The notes under the pieces were generated by a model, which was not told where the DNA came from, made no database searches, and worked only from the letters and a program-made list of their open reading frames with translations. 64,000 bases of DNA, from NCBI GenBank assembly GCA_017305195.1, contig JAFKMU010000044.1:1-64000 (forward strand), in the 5' to 3' direction. The DNA is from Verrucomicrobiota bacterium. GTDB taxonomy: Bacteria > Verrucomicrobiota > Verrucomicrobiia > Chthoniobacterales > Terrimicrobiaceae. Each line of letters opens with the position of its first letter. The first letter of the stretch is position 1. Below are positions 7,418 through 15,993 of the stretch, one piece after another. The translations under genes and the position numbers were made by a program.

Positions 7418-8157
7418 TGCCGGAGATCGACTGGCGGCTGCTGCGCGAGGTGTCGCGCTCGTTTTACCTGACGCTGCGCCTGCTGCCCGACCGCGTGCGA
7501 CCGACGATCGCCCTGGCGTACCTGCTGGCGCGCCTGTCGGACACCAAGGCGGACGGGGCGAATTCCGATTCGGAAAGGGAATTGCTCGCGAGGGAGGAGG
7601 AGCTTCGCACCGCGCTGAAGGCCAGCGAGGATCGTGAGGAAATCGCCTCGGTATGGGCAACAATTCAGGAAGGTCAGGATTTTGACGGTTCCCGTTTCCC
7701 GCCTGGCGCTCCGCCGCTAACCGCCACGGAACTCGATCGCTACACGTATCTCGTGGCGGGCTGCGTGGGGGAATTCTGGACCCGCGTTTGCGCGAAACAC
7801 CTGCCTCACTACACCCGGCTGCCGCAGGACGAGATGCTCGAGGCGGGCGTGCAGTTCGGCAAAGGGCTGCAATACGTGAACGTCCTGCGCGACCGGGTGG
7901 CCGACGCCTCGCTCGGGCGCACGTACATCCCCCCGGAGGCGGTCAATCACACGCTCGCCATCGCGCGCGGGCATCTGCTCGGGGGCGCGAAATATGTGAA
8001 GGCGCTGAGGATTCGCCGCCTGCGCATGGCCTGCGCCCTGCCGCTGCTGCTCGGGCGCGAGACACTGGACCTGATCGAGACAAACCCGGACGCCCTGCGC
8101 GTGAAAGTTCCGCGCAGCCGGGTCTGGCTGCTGCTGGCGCGGAGCGTGTTTTTCTAG
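7417..8157 (+). CDS. Squalene/phytoene synthase family protein
   Basis: 246 residues, ATG overlapping the preceding stop (TGATG). The opening LLREVSRSFYLTLRLLPDRVR is diagnostic of head-to-head prenyl synthases, and both Mg-diphosphate Asp motifs are present: DTKAD near residue 46 and DRVAD in the YVNVLRDRVADASLGRTYIP helix. The family joins two farnesyl or geranylgeranyl diphosphates into squalene or phytoene. No desaturase, hpn gene or cyclase is nearby, so the product (squalene for hopanoids or a C30 carotenoid) cannot be settled. The protein is short for the family because its C-terminus is trimmed. Confidence 0.85.
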   Translation: MPEIDWRLLREVSRSFYLTLRLLPDRVRPTIALAYLLARLSDTKADGANSDSERELLAREEELRTALKASEDREEIASVWATIQEGQDFDGSRFPPGAPPLTATELDRYTYLVAGCVGEFWTRVCAKHLPHYTRLPQDEMLEAGVQFGKGLQYVNVLRDRVADASLGRTYIPPEAVNHTLAIARGHLLGGAKYVKALRIRRLRMACALPLLLGRETLDLIETNPDALRVKVPRSRVWLLLARSVFF

Positions 8158-8164
8158 GCCAAGG

Positions 8165-11100
8165 CTATTCGTCCGAGGACGGCACGGCCCACTCGCGCAG
8201 GATGACGGCGAGGCGCTTCACGCCGGGTTCATCAAGGAGCGAGGCGACCGGGCTGGTCACGCGCTCGACGAATCCCTCGGGAATGGCATTGAGCCAGGCA
8301 TTTTCCACATCGCGGCCCTGGTCGGAACCGAGAATCACGCCGGCCGGTCCGTCGAGCGGCCCCGGGCGGTAGGCGCGGGTGGCGCGGAGGTGCGCCTCTC
8401 CCGCGGGCGTGGCGGGAATCTCACGCTGGGCGGCCTGACCCGAGAAAAGGCGGGTGAACGAACGCAGCCAGACCTTGCCGCCCTGAAGCTCCGGCGGAAC
8501 GCCAACGAGGGCGAGGTAATGCACGGGGCGGTTCGCCTCGCGAAGCTGGCGGGCCATTTCGTAGGCGAGGAGAGCGCCGTAGCCGTAGCCAACCAGATGG
8601 TAGGGACCCACGGGATCGAGATCGACCAGGGCGCGCACGAGCGCGGCCGCCTCGTCCTCGACGGCCTCGTGGCAGGAGTCGGGCTGGTGAAAGCCGCGTG
8701 CGGCTGTGGCGTAAATGGTCCAGTCGCCGCGCAGGGTCGCGGCCAGCGAATCATACACGGCGGGATCGCCGCCTGCATCGTGGACGAGGATGAGATTCGG
8801 CGTGGACGGTTCGCGGCTGAGCAGGATGAGTGGCTCCCAATCACGCCGCACGGGCTGGGGGGCGGGTTGAGGCGCGGGCTCGGCGGTAGCAGCAGGCTCG
8901 ACGGGGCGAGCCTCGGGAACCCGGGGCGCGGCGGCGGCCTTCGGGGCGGGTGAGGGCTCCGGTTTCGACTTGGGCTGCGGCTTGGCGATCCGGGCGGGAG
9001 TCGGGAGAGCGGAGACCTTCAACTCGCCCACCGGAGTGAGCGGGAAGAGGTCGATCTCCTGGACGAAATCCATTTTCTTCGCAGGGGACACCATCCCGTT
9101 GATCTGCTCCAGAGCATTGGCGGGAAGCGCGTCGGACTTGCGCAAAACCCACGCGCCCCGACGCTGGTCGACCTCGGCAACGACGGCATCGAGCACGCCG
9201 AGCGCCTGGCGGATATCGGCCTCGGCACAGTTTCCCGCGAGGAAATAAAACGCGCCATGTTCGTCGCGCCACGCCGGTATTTTCCACTCTTGATCGCCAT
9301 CGAGGAGCTGGATCACGGCCTCCCCCTCAATATGGGGAGGCAGGTCGCGACCGAGGGCGTCGACAAGCGTGACGGACAGACCGGGGGTCGGGAAACCCGT
9401 GGCTGGCAGTGTCGCGGCGGAACCACCCTTCACGAATGAGCGGATGCCGAGACCGGCATTCGACACCGGGCTCCAGAAGATGTGGGTGGCGATTTCCTCC
9501 CCGGCAAAAGTCAGCCATTCCGTGAAAAGATCCGCGGGCACGGCATCGGCCTCAATGGCGACGGCGCGCAGGGATTCCGGGAGCGTGACGGAGCCTCGAC
9601 GAAGCTCGGCGAGGAGGTTGCGCCACTGGAGGAGGCTGAGGCGGAGGTGAGTGGGATTCCACGCAAAGCTGGAGGCGACCGAAGCGCTCGGCGGCAGGAG
9701 GATCGTCGCACCGGAGGCGAGGGCGGAAAGCAGCACCTCGAGGAATGCGCCGGTGCCGGCGGTGAAATTCAGCGGAATGCTTGATCCCGGGCGCAAACGC
9801 CAGCGGGCGATGGATTCCTTGAGGACGGAACCGACGAAATCGGGTTGAAGCGAGGCGATCGTCGGAGCGGGATCGCTCTCGGTGCCAAGCAGAAGGTAGG
9901 AGGTCTTGGGCTCGTGACCGATTTTTTCGAAGACCGGTGCGGCGGCAATCGTCTCCCAGTGCTGGTCGATGACCAGAACGCGGCGGGAGCCTCCCTCAAA
10001 AAACGAGGCGGTACGGGAATCGCAGATGACGAGCTCGGCGTCGCAGGAGGCGGCCTTGTCGGCCAGCCATTCCCGCGCGGCCTCGGGATCGAGTGCGACG
10101 CAGGTGTCGCCCGCGAGAGCGATGCCCAGCAGAGCCACGGGGAGCCAGGGCGTGGGCACGAGGCACACGGCGATCACCCACCCCTCGGCGAGATTTTCCT
10201 GCTTGAGATAGGATGCGAGCGACCGGGCATGGGAAAGGAGGTCGCCATAGGAAAGCACAGCCTCGCCCTCGCCCTGCACGGCGAGCTCGGTGGAGAGCTT
10301 CGATGCGGTGTCGCAGATGCGCTCCTCGAAGTTTTTGCCTGAGGATGGCAGCGGCACACAGGTCACGGCGGGAAGGGAGTCCGTATCGAGCGCACCGGTC
10401 AGCTCCTCGAGCTTGATCTCCGGATCAGCCATTACCGCAGCAATGGCGGAAAGGAGGCGGTCGAGGACGCGACCGGCCTGATCGGGAGTCCACCGGTCGG
10501 AGGTGTAGAAGACCTCGAGAGAAACGCGGGAGCCGTTGTGGAGGTCGATGGAGACCGGAGTGAGCGGACGGCTCATGACTTTGGCGTCGAAATTCATCCA
10601 GCGCGGCTGGGCGGCCTGGATACGGTCGCTGACCGGTGCGGGCAGCGACCGGAAGGCGAAAGGATAATCCGCGGCGCGGCGACCGAGCACAGGCAGAAGG
10701 CCGGGGAGCGAAACCCCAGCATGGGTCGCGCGCTCCTGTTCGTCGAGTTCAAAGGCGGTGATCCAGTCGGAAAAGGTCTGGCCACCTTTCAGCGAAAACG
10801 GGGTGGGCAGAAGATGCGAGGCGCAGGGAGGATTCGAGAGCCAGGTGAAGTCGGCGGAGGAGCCGAGGCGGCCGATAACGATCGCGGCGACACCCTGGAT
10901 GAGAGTGCCCAGGCCGATGCCGAGCTTTGACGCCGCCTGGTGGAGTTCCCGGGAATCGTCGCGTTGGTAAAGATGGGAGACTGAGGCGGGCGTGCGCAGG
11001 GCGTCCGACTCGGGATGGAGAGCCAGCGTAAAGGGCGCAGCCTTGGCGTGTTCCTTCCACCAGTCGGTCGAGACATCGCCCGTGGAGGAGGCGGAAACCT

Positions 11101-11596
11101 CGGTTTCATAGGCGGGGGCCTGGCCGTCGATGGCGGCGAGATACTCCGAGAGGAGGCGGTAGATTTCCTCCTCGCTCAGGAGGCACTGCGGAAAGGTCAG
11201 GAGCAGATGCGTGCCGCCGCCCGGGAGTTCGATGGTGACGCCACGGAAGAGCGGCGCGCCCTCGAGGGCAAAGGACATGGCCGACTCCGAGGCGAGCAAT
11301 GCGCCCCACTGGACGGGGATGCCCTCGCGGTCGTCCTTCGTCCAGTCGAGATGCTGCCAGCGCATCTCTCTCGCGGCGGCCTCGCGCAGCACGCAGCCCT
11401 CGGGCGTCTGGTAGATGCCCGCACGCAGGAGCGCCTTGGCCGCCAGCAGGCCGTTCCAGGCATCCCGGATTTTTCCCGCTTCGATTTTTTCTCCGAAGCT
11501 GACGGAAAGCTGGGCATTTTGCACAGCGGGGTCCGCCGCTTCCTTGTGGAGGAAGACGGCGGTGGAAAGACCGGCGGAGGCAGAGGAGTCGCGCAT
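8165..11596 (-). CDS. NRPS-like C-A-TE protein with all catalytic motifs lost (pseudoenzyme)
   Basis: 1143 residues, uninterrupted. Residues about 1-430 resemble a condensation domain, but the HHxxxDG site reads PQCLLSE. Residues about 440-880 resemble an adenylation domain: A1 (LSYGDLL) and A2-like regions are visible, but the ATP loop reads LLLGTESDPAPT, the GRxD loop is missing, and the C-terminal Lys motif reads TPVGELKVSALP (Glu at the Lys position). A Pro/Ala/Lys linker replaces the carrier domain; no phosphopantetheine Ser motif is present. Residues about 950-1143 are a thioesterase fold whose GxSxG is GYGYG and whose C-terminal His region (RVTSPVASLLDEPGV) lacks His. It begins 24 bases after ilvD on the same strand. 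An intact frame argues for a retained non-catalytic role. Confidence 0.8.
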   Translation of the reverse strand: MRDSSASAGLSTAVFLHKEAADPAVQNAQLSVSFGEKIEAGKIRDAWNGLLAAKALLRAGIYQTPEGCVLREAAAREMRWQHLDWTKDDREGIPVQWGALLASESAMSFALEGAPLFRGVTIELPGGGTHLLLTFPQCLLSEEEIYRLLSEYLAAIDGQAPAYETEVSASSTGDVSTDWWKEHAKAAPFTLALHPESDALRTPASVSHLYQRDDSRELHQAASKLGIGLGTLIQGVAAIVIGRLGSSADFTWLSNPPCASHLLPTPFSLKGGQTFSDWITAFELDEQERATHAGVSLPGLLPVLGRRAADYPFAFRSLPAPVSDRIQAAQPRWMNFDAKVMSRPLTPVSIDLHNGSRVSLEVFYTSDRWTPDQAGRVLDRLLSAIAAVMADPEIKLEELTGALDTDSLPAVTCVPLPSSGKNFEERICDTASKLSTELAVQGEGEAVLSYGDLLSHARSLASYLKQENLAEGWVIAVCLVPTPWLPVALLGIALAGDTCVALDPEAAREWLADKAASCDAELVICDSRTASFFEGGSRRVLVIDQHWETIAAAPVFEKIGHEPKTSYLLLGTESDPAPTIASLQPDFVGSVLKESIARWRLRPGSSIPLNFTAGTGAFLEVLLSALASGATILLPPSASVASSFAWNPTHLRLSLLQWRNLLAELRRGSVTLPESLRAVAIEADAVPADLFTEWLTFAGEEIATHIFWSPVSNAGLGIRSFVKGGSAATLPATGFPTPGLSVTLVDALGRDLPPHIEGEAVIQLLDGDQEWKIPAWRDEHGAFYFLAGNCAEADIRQALGVLDAVVAEVDQRRGAWVLRKSDALPANALEQINGMVSPAKKMDFVQEIDLFPLTPVGELKVSALPTPARIAKPQPKSKPEPSPAPKAAAAPRVPEARPVEPAATAEPAPQPAPQPVRRDWEPLILLSREPSTPNLILVHDAGGDPAVYDSLAATLRGDWTIYATAARGFHQPDSCHEAVEDEAAALVRALVDLDPVGPYHLVGYGYGALLAYEMARQLREANRPVHYLALVGVPPELQGGKVWLRSFTRLFSGQAAQREIPATPAGEAHLRATRAYRPGPLDGPAGVILGSDQGRDVENAWLNAIPEGFVERVTSPVASLLDEPGVKRLAVILREWAVPSSDE

Positions 11597-11620
11597 GGAG
11601 AGAGATAGGGAATAGGTACA

Positions 11621-13324
11621 CTAGAGACCGGCGTCGGTGACAGCGCCGAGCGAGGCGGTGGTCACGCTGGCGGCGTACTTGGCGAGCACGCCACGGCGGT
11701 ACCGGGGCTTCGGGCGCTTCCACTTGGCGAGACGGTCGGAGATTTCCTTCTTGGAAAGGCCAAGGGTGAGCGTGCGGGTGGTGGCGTCGATGGTGATCGG
11801 GTCGCCGTTTTTGACGATGGCCAGCGGGCCGCCATCGAACGCCTCGGGCGTGATGTGGCCGACGACAAAGCCATGCGTACCACCGGAGAAGCGCCCGTCG
11901 GTGATGAGGGCGACATCCTTGCCGAGCCCCCGGCCCATGACAGCGCTGGTGGGCGAAAGCATCTCGCGCATGCCGGGACCACCGCGGGGCCCTTCGTAGC
12001 GGATGACGATGACGTCGCCCTTCTTGATCTTGCCGTCGAGGATGGCCGACATCGCGGTCTCCTCGCTATCGAAAACACGGGCCTTGCCGCTGAAGCGCTC
12101 GCCCTCCTTGCCGCTGATCTTGGCCACGGAGCCGTCGGGCGCGAGGTTGCCGCGCAGGATGACGAGATGGCTCTCGGGCTTGAGCGGCTTCTTGAGCGGG
12201 GCGATGATCTGCTGGCCCTTCGGGTAGGGTTTGAAAGCGGCGAGGTTTTGCTTGAGCGTCCTGCCTGTGACGGTGAGGCAGTCGCCGTGGAGGAGACCGG
12301 CGTGGAGCAGGTCCTTCATCATCGGGACGATGCCGCCAATCTCGACGAGCTGGCTCATGAGGAAACGACCGCTCGGCTTGAGATCAGCCAATACCGGCAC
12401 GCGCTTGCCGATGCGGGTGAAGTCGTCGATCGTGAGCTTCACATTGGCCGCGTGGGCGATGGCGAGGAGGTGGAGCACGGCATTGGTCGATCCGCCGAGG
12501 GCGATGACCACGGTGATGGCGTTCTCCAGGGCTTCCTTCGAGAAGATGTCCGACGGGCGGATGCCGCGCTTCAGGAGATTCAACACCGCAGCGCCAGCCT
12601 CGCGGCAGTCCTTCACCTTGTGGGCGGAGACGGCGGCCTGGGCCGAGCTGTTGGGCAGGCTGAGGCCCATGGCCTCGATGGCGGAGGCCATAGTGTTGGC
12701 CGTGTACATGCCGCCGCAGGAGCCAGGGCCGGGAATCGCGCAGGACTCGACCTCGTGCATTTCCTTCGGCGTGATTTTGCCTGCAGCCTCCGCGCCGACT
12801 GCCTCAAAGACGGAGACGACGTCGAGGTTCCTGCCATTCAGGCAGCCCGGCAGGATGGTGCCCCCGTAGACGAAGACGGCAGGGCGGTTCAGGCGGGCGA
12901 TGGCAATACAGCAGCCCGGCATGTTCTTGTCACATCCGCCGATGGCGACGAAGCCGTCAAAGCCCTGGCAACCCACGACCGTCTCGATGGAGTCGGCGAT
13001 GACCTCGCGCGAGACGAGCGAGTATTTCATCCCCTCGGTCCCCATGGAGATGCCGTCGGAGATGGTGATGGTGTTGAAGATGGTGGCCTTCCCGCCTGCA
13101 CCGTCGACGCCGATGGCGGCCTCGCGGGCGAGCTGGTCGATGTGCATATTGCACGGGGTGACCATGCTCCAGGTCGAGGCGACGCCGATCTGGGATTTGC
13201 TGAAATCGCTGTCCTTGTACCCGACGGGGTAGAGCATGGCGCGACTGGGCGCGCGGCTCTCGCCATCGAGCACGAGTGAGGAGTGGGGGCGAAGGTTGGG
13301 CTTCGTGCGGGATTGGGAGCTCAT
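11621..13324 (-). CDS. ilvD: Dihydroxy-acid dehydratase
   Basis: 567 residues, full length for the family. Converts 2,3-dihydroxy-isovalerate and its homologue to the 2-keto acids in valine, isoleucine and leucine synthesis, in the cytoplasm, with an Fe-S cluster. Cluster cysteines are visible in TPCNMH (Cys58), [10 protein letters not shown] and [14 protein letters not shown]; the C-terminal substrate region has [17 protein letters not shown]. Other ilv genes are not adjacent. The NRPS-like gene follows 24 bases downstream and could be on the same transcript. Confidence 0.97.
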   Translation of the reverse strand: MSSQSRTKPNLRPHSSLVLDGESRAPSRAMLYPVGYKDSDFSKSQIGVASTWSMVTPCNMHIDQLAREAAIGVDGAGGKATIFNTITISDGISMGTEGMKYSLVSREVIADSIETVVGCQGFDGFVAIGGCDKNMPGCCIAIARLNRPAVFVYGGTILPGCLNGRNLDVVSVFEAVGAEAAGKITPKEMHEVESCAIPGPGSCGGMYTANTMASAIEAMGLSLPNSSAQAAVSAHKVKDCREAGAAVLNLLKRGIRPSDIFSKEALENAITVVIALGGSTNAVLHLLAIAHAANVKLTIDDFTRIGKRVPVLADLKPSGRFLMSQLVEIGGIVPMMKDLLHAGLLHGDCLTVTGRTLKQNLAAFKPYPKGQQIIAPLKKPLKPESHLVILRGNLAPDGSVAKISGKEGERFSGKARVFDSEETAMSAILDGKIKKGDVIVIRYEGPRGGPGMREMLSPTSAVMGRGLGKDVALITDGRFSGGTHGFVVGHITPEAFDGGPLAIVKNGDPITIDATTRTLTLGLSKKEISDRLAKWKRPKPRYRRGVLAKYAASVTTASLGAVTDAGL

Positions 13325-13388
13325 TTGTGGAAGGTGAGGAGTCTAGTGGGTCGCATCTCTCTAGGCAAGGGCGGCAGGGCGGGCGGAA

Positions 13389-14771
13389 TCAGCGGCGGAT
13401 CTTGGATTCCACCGTCTTCAGGGCGTCGCGCACGGATTCGGTGAGTTCCGGGCCGAGGCCGGGAATCTCGAGGGCCTTGCGATAGGCGGCAGCAGCCTGA
13501 GGCGCATCGCCGATGAGGGCATAGGCCTGCCCGAGAAAGACGTAGTAGGTCGGAGGAATGGGCTGCCCCTGCCGCTGCGATACGGCGATGAGCCTCTCCA
13601 GCGTCTCGGCCTCGGTGCGCGAGTCGCGAAGCTCCCGGCAGACGCGGGCATAAAGGAAGATGGTGTAGGTGTCGTTGGGAGCACGCTCCATGAGCTGGCG
13701 AGCGAGCGGCTCCGCCTTGTCGGGTCGGCCGGTCTCAAGCAAGGCGAGCGCTTTCAGGAGCATGGCGTAGGATGAGCGCGGGTCGGCGGACAGCGCCCGG
13801 TCGGCATAGCCGAGAGCGTCGGCCCAACGCTTGTGACCAGCCTCGATGGCGGCGGCATAGGAAAGGACGGTGGCATCGTTCCCGGCGATCTTCAGGGCGC
13901 GGGTGATGCAATCACGGGCAGCGCGGGTATCGCGGAGCGCCTCGTAGCGGTCGGCCAGCACAGCGAGATAGACGGCGGTTTCGCGATCACTGCCGAGCTT
14001 GAACTTCTCGGGATCGAACTCGTGCGGAGTCGCTCCCGCACCGCGAATGAAGACGTAGCCTTGATTGGTCACGGCGGCGAGATGCCAGTCGGGCGAATCC
14101 AGGAGATGGTTGAGAAGCGGGCGAAAGTCCGTATTGGCCCCGGTCAGGACGACGGTCTGCCAGTCGGATTTCCGCAGTTGCTCGCGCCAGGCGGCAGGGT
14201 CGTTGGCCAGCTTGACCACGGCGGTCTCGGTGAGATCCTTCACCGCCGCCGGATCGCGCAGCACAACAAAGGGAAACCCGGAGCGGGAGATGAAAAGCGG
14301 CCCACCCTTCCATTCATCGAGGAGGTTGAACGGGCCGTTCAGATCGCGGGAACGGGCCAGCCGTCCATCCGTCGTGGCGATGCGGACGATCGAAAAAGCG
14401 ATGGTCCCGAGGAGAACGAGCCCGACGACCGCGACAGCCGCCACGCGCCAGAAACGCGGGCGGATATGCCAGGCGAGCAACAGGAGAGCGGTCAGGATGC
14501 CGCCGAGGACGAACCCCTTCAGAAAACCGATGGCCGCCACGAGGAAGCCCAGACCGGCCGGCCCGCCGATTTTCCAGAGCAGGCCCGAAGCACCATCCAG
14601 CGACGTATGAAACTCGGCAACAAAGAGTTGCGGATACGAACCACGGGCGGCAGCGGTCCAGTTTTCCAAGGCGAGCCCGCTCAGCAAAGCCGGGACGAGC
14701 CAGAGAAGACCAAAAATGACCGCACCTAAAACGACGATCGCAGCGTAACGGAGGAGTCGACTTCTGAGCAT
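13389..14771 (-). CDS. Membrane-anchored TPR protein
   Basis: 460 residues. Three hydrophobic segments lie in the first 135 residues (about 8-32, 75-100 and 108-130: YAAIVVLGAVIFGLLWLVPALL, GFLVAAIGFLKGFVLGGILTALLLLA, VAAVAVVGLVLLGTIAFSIV). A mixed domain follows (about 140-255), then five or so TPR-like repeats to the end (RWADALGYADRALSADPRSS, APQAAAAYRKALEIPG). No catalytic motif is recognisable. Located 64 bases upstream of ilvD and divergent from the peroxiredoxin. Confidence 0.75.
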   Translation of the reverse strand: MLRSRLLRYAAIVVLGAVIFGLLWLVPALLSGLALENWTAAARGSYPQLFVAEFHTSLDGASGLLWKIGGPAGLGFLVAAIGFLKGFVLGGILTALLLLAWHIRPRFWRVAAVAVVGLVLLGTIAFSIVRIATTDGRLARSRDLNGPFNLLDEWKGGPLFISRSGFPFVVLRDPAAVKDLTETAVVKLANDPAAWREQLRKSDWQTVVLTGANTDFRPLLNHLLDSPDWHLAAVTNQGYVFIRGAGATPHEFDPEKFKLGSDRETAVYLAVLADRYEALRDTRAARDCITRALKIAGNDATVLSYAAAIEAGHKRWADALGYADRALSADPRSSYAMLLKALALLETGRPDKAEPLARQLMERAPNDTYTIFLYARVCRELRDSRTEAETLERLIAVSQRQGQPIPPTYYVFLGQAYALIGDAPQAAAAYRKALEIPGLGPELTESVRDALKTVESKIRR

Positions 14772-14803
14772 TTCGATGGATGGTACCCTACAACGAAATT
14801 TCC

Positions 14804-15316
14804 ATGAAACGAGTAATACTCACCCTTCTTGCCATGACATTCTTTGGACTCTTCGGTAACGCCGCTCCTCTGGAGGTCGGTTCCCCCGCCCCCACCCCTG
14901 CCGCCCTCGACCAGGACGGGAAACCCCTCGACCTCGCGGCGATCTACGCCAAGGGCGTCACGCTGGTGTATTTCTACCCCAAAGCCGACACGCCGGGGTG
15001 CACGAAACAGGCCTGCTCGCTGCGGGATTCCTATGCCAGCCTCGGCGGCGCGGGCATCCAGGTCGTGGGCGTGAGCAAGGACACGGTCGAGGCGCAGAAG
15101 AAATTCCAGGAGAAATACAGCCTCCCCTTCCCCCTCATCGCCGACCATGACGGCAAGGTGGCGGAGGCTTTCCACGTCGACCTGATTCCCGTCGTAGGCA
15201 TCACGCAGCGCCAGTCCTTCCTCGTCAAAGACGGCAAGATCGCCTGGGTGAACCCGAAGGCGAAGACCGAAGGCGCGGCGGATGAAGTGCGTCAGGCAGC
15301 GGCGGCGCTGAAGTAA
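14804..15316 (+). CDS. Exported peroxiredoxin (BCP/AhpC-TSA type)
   Basis: 170 residues from ATG 14804; an earlier ATG at 14780 would mask the signal peptide MKRVILTLLAMTFFGLFGNA. Thioredoxin-fold peroxiredoxin with the active site PKADTPGCTKQAC: peroxidatic Cys66 and resolving Cys71, the five-residue spacing of BCP/PrxQ enzymes. It would reduce hydrogen and organic peroxides. BCP proteins are normally cytoplasmic; the clear signal peptide points to a periplasmic detoxifier. Divergent from the TPR membrane protein with only 32 bases between starts. Confidence 0.92.
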   Translation: MKRVILTLLAMTFFGLFGNAAPLEVGSPAPTPAALDQDGKPLDLAAIYAKGVTLVYFYPKADTPGCTKQACSLRDSYASLGGAGIQVVGVSKDTVEAQKKFQEKYSLPFPLIADHDGKVAEAFHVDLIPVVGITQRQSFLVKDGKIAWVNPKAKTEGAADEVRQAAAALK

Positions 15317-15338
15317 TTCCGCGCAGAGAGCGCTTGCC

Positions 15339-15359
15339 ATTCCTCGAAAAACGAGGAAT
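15339..15359 (+). other. Perfect palindromic hairpin after the peroxiredoxin gene
   Basis: ATTCCTCG, AAAAA loop, CGAGGAAT: eight perfect pairs, 22 bases after the stop codon and about 30 bases before the tRNA promoter -35. No U-run follows, so it is a poor terminator. It could be an RNA-end stabiliser or an operator. Confidence 0.35.
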
Positions 15360-15387
15360 ATACGCCGTTCGCTTTCCCGAAACCCGC

Positions 15388-15415
15388 TTGAGCTTCGCTC
15401 CCGGCGCGGTATAAA
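15388..15415 (+). promoter_or_regulatory. Sigma-70-like promoter of tRNA-Lys
   Basis: TTGAGC at 15388-15393 and TATAAA at 15410-15415 are separated by 16 bases, with the tRNA beginning 11 bases after the -10. A GC-rich stretch lies in the spacer. This is the clearest housekeeping-type promoter in the window. Confidence 0.6.
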
Positions 15416-15426
15416 GAAAGAGACCC

Positions 15427-15498
15427 GGGTTGGTAGCTCAATGGTAGAGCAGCGCCCTTTTAAGGCGTTGGTTGTGGGTTCGAGTCCCACCCAACCCA
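15427..15498 (+). tRNA. tRNA-Lys (anticodon TTT)
   Basis: 72 bases fold into a complete cloverleaf: acceptor GGGTTGG/CCAACCC, D arm GCTC-AATGGTA-GAGC, anticodon stem GCGCC/GGCGT around loop CTTTTAA (anticodon TTT), T arm GTGGG-TTCGAGT-CCCAC, discriminator A. CCA is not encoded, so it must be added by a nucleotidyltransferase. The anticodon reads AAA/AAG lysine codons. Confidence 0.95.
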
Positions 15499-15605
15499 TG
15501 TTTCTCCTCGCCACGATCCTCCTTGGCAGACGCGCGCCAATGCCCGGTTTTTCACTCGAACGATTCCGTGCTGCACATCATGGGATTTTTCGCTAAGCCA
15601 GAGCC

Positions 15606-15962
15606 ATGAAATCCCCCCTGATCCTTCTTGCCCTACTCCTGTTCCCCGCCCTGATTTTTGCGGAAGATATCCCGCCTGAGGCCGCCGGGAAGCATGTGGG
15701 AAAACACGGAACAGTCTCCGGCATCCTGATCGAAGTGGCTGAGAACAATGGCAATTATTTCCTAAACTTCGGGAAGCATCACCCTCAGCAGGTATTTCAA
15801 GGATTCGTCCCGGCCAGCAGCGCCGAAGCGGTGAACCAGAAAACCGAACTGAAGCAACTCGAAGGCAGGCAGGTGGAAATCTCCGGGCGCATCGAACTCC
15901 ACAAGGGCTGCCCGGAGATCGTCATCACCAAAGCCAGCCAGATCCGGATCTCCCGGGAGTAG
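15606..15962 (+). CDS. Small exported OB-fold-like protein
   Basis: 118 residues with signal peptide MKSPLILLALLLFPALIFA|E. The mature part (HVGKHGTVSGILIEVAENNGNYFLNFG ... LEGRQVEISGRIELHKGCPEIVITKASQIRI) has the pattern of the OB-fold proteins sometimes annotated as DNA-binding or tRNA_anti-like, in which G-V and V-I-G-R strands frame a KGxPEIVI motif. Being exported it probably does not bind chromosomal DNA. A monocistronic gene with no informative neighbours. Confidence 0.7.
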   Translation: MKSPLILLALLLFPALIFAEDIPPEAAGKHVGKHGTVSGILIEVAENNGNYFLNFGKHHPQQVFQGFVPASSAEAVNQKTELKQLEGRQVEISGRIELHKGCPEIVITKASQIRISRE

Positions 15963-15993
15963 TTACGGAAAATGGAGGCACATCGCATCCTCG

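Noticed and set aside
6047-7663. 538-codon minus-strand frame across hemW and the DUF362-like gene
   Set aside because: It runs through the hemW start and antisense to two supported genes, with low-complexity composition.
11855-13279. Long open frame (474 codons) antisense to ilvD
   Set aside because: The ilvD frame has full-length family similarity and cluster cysteines. The antisense product is an Asp/Glu/Gly/Val-rich mirror typical of high-GC shadow frames.
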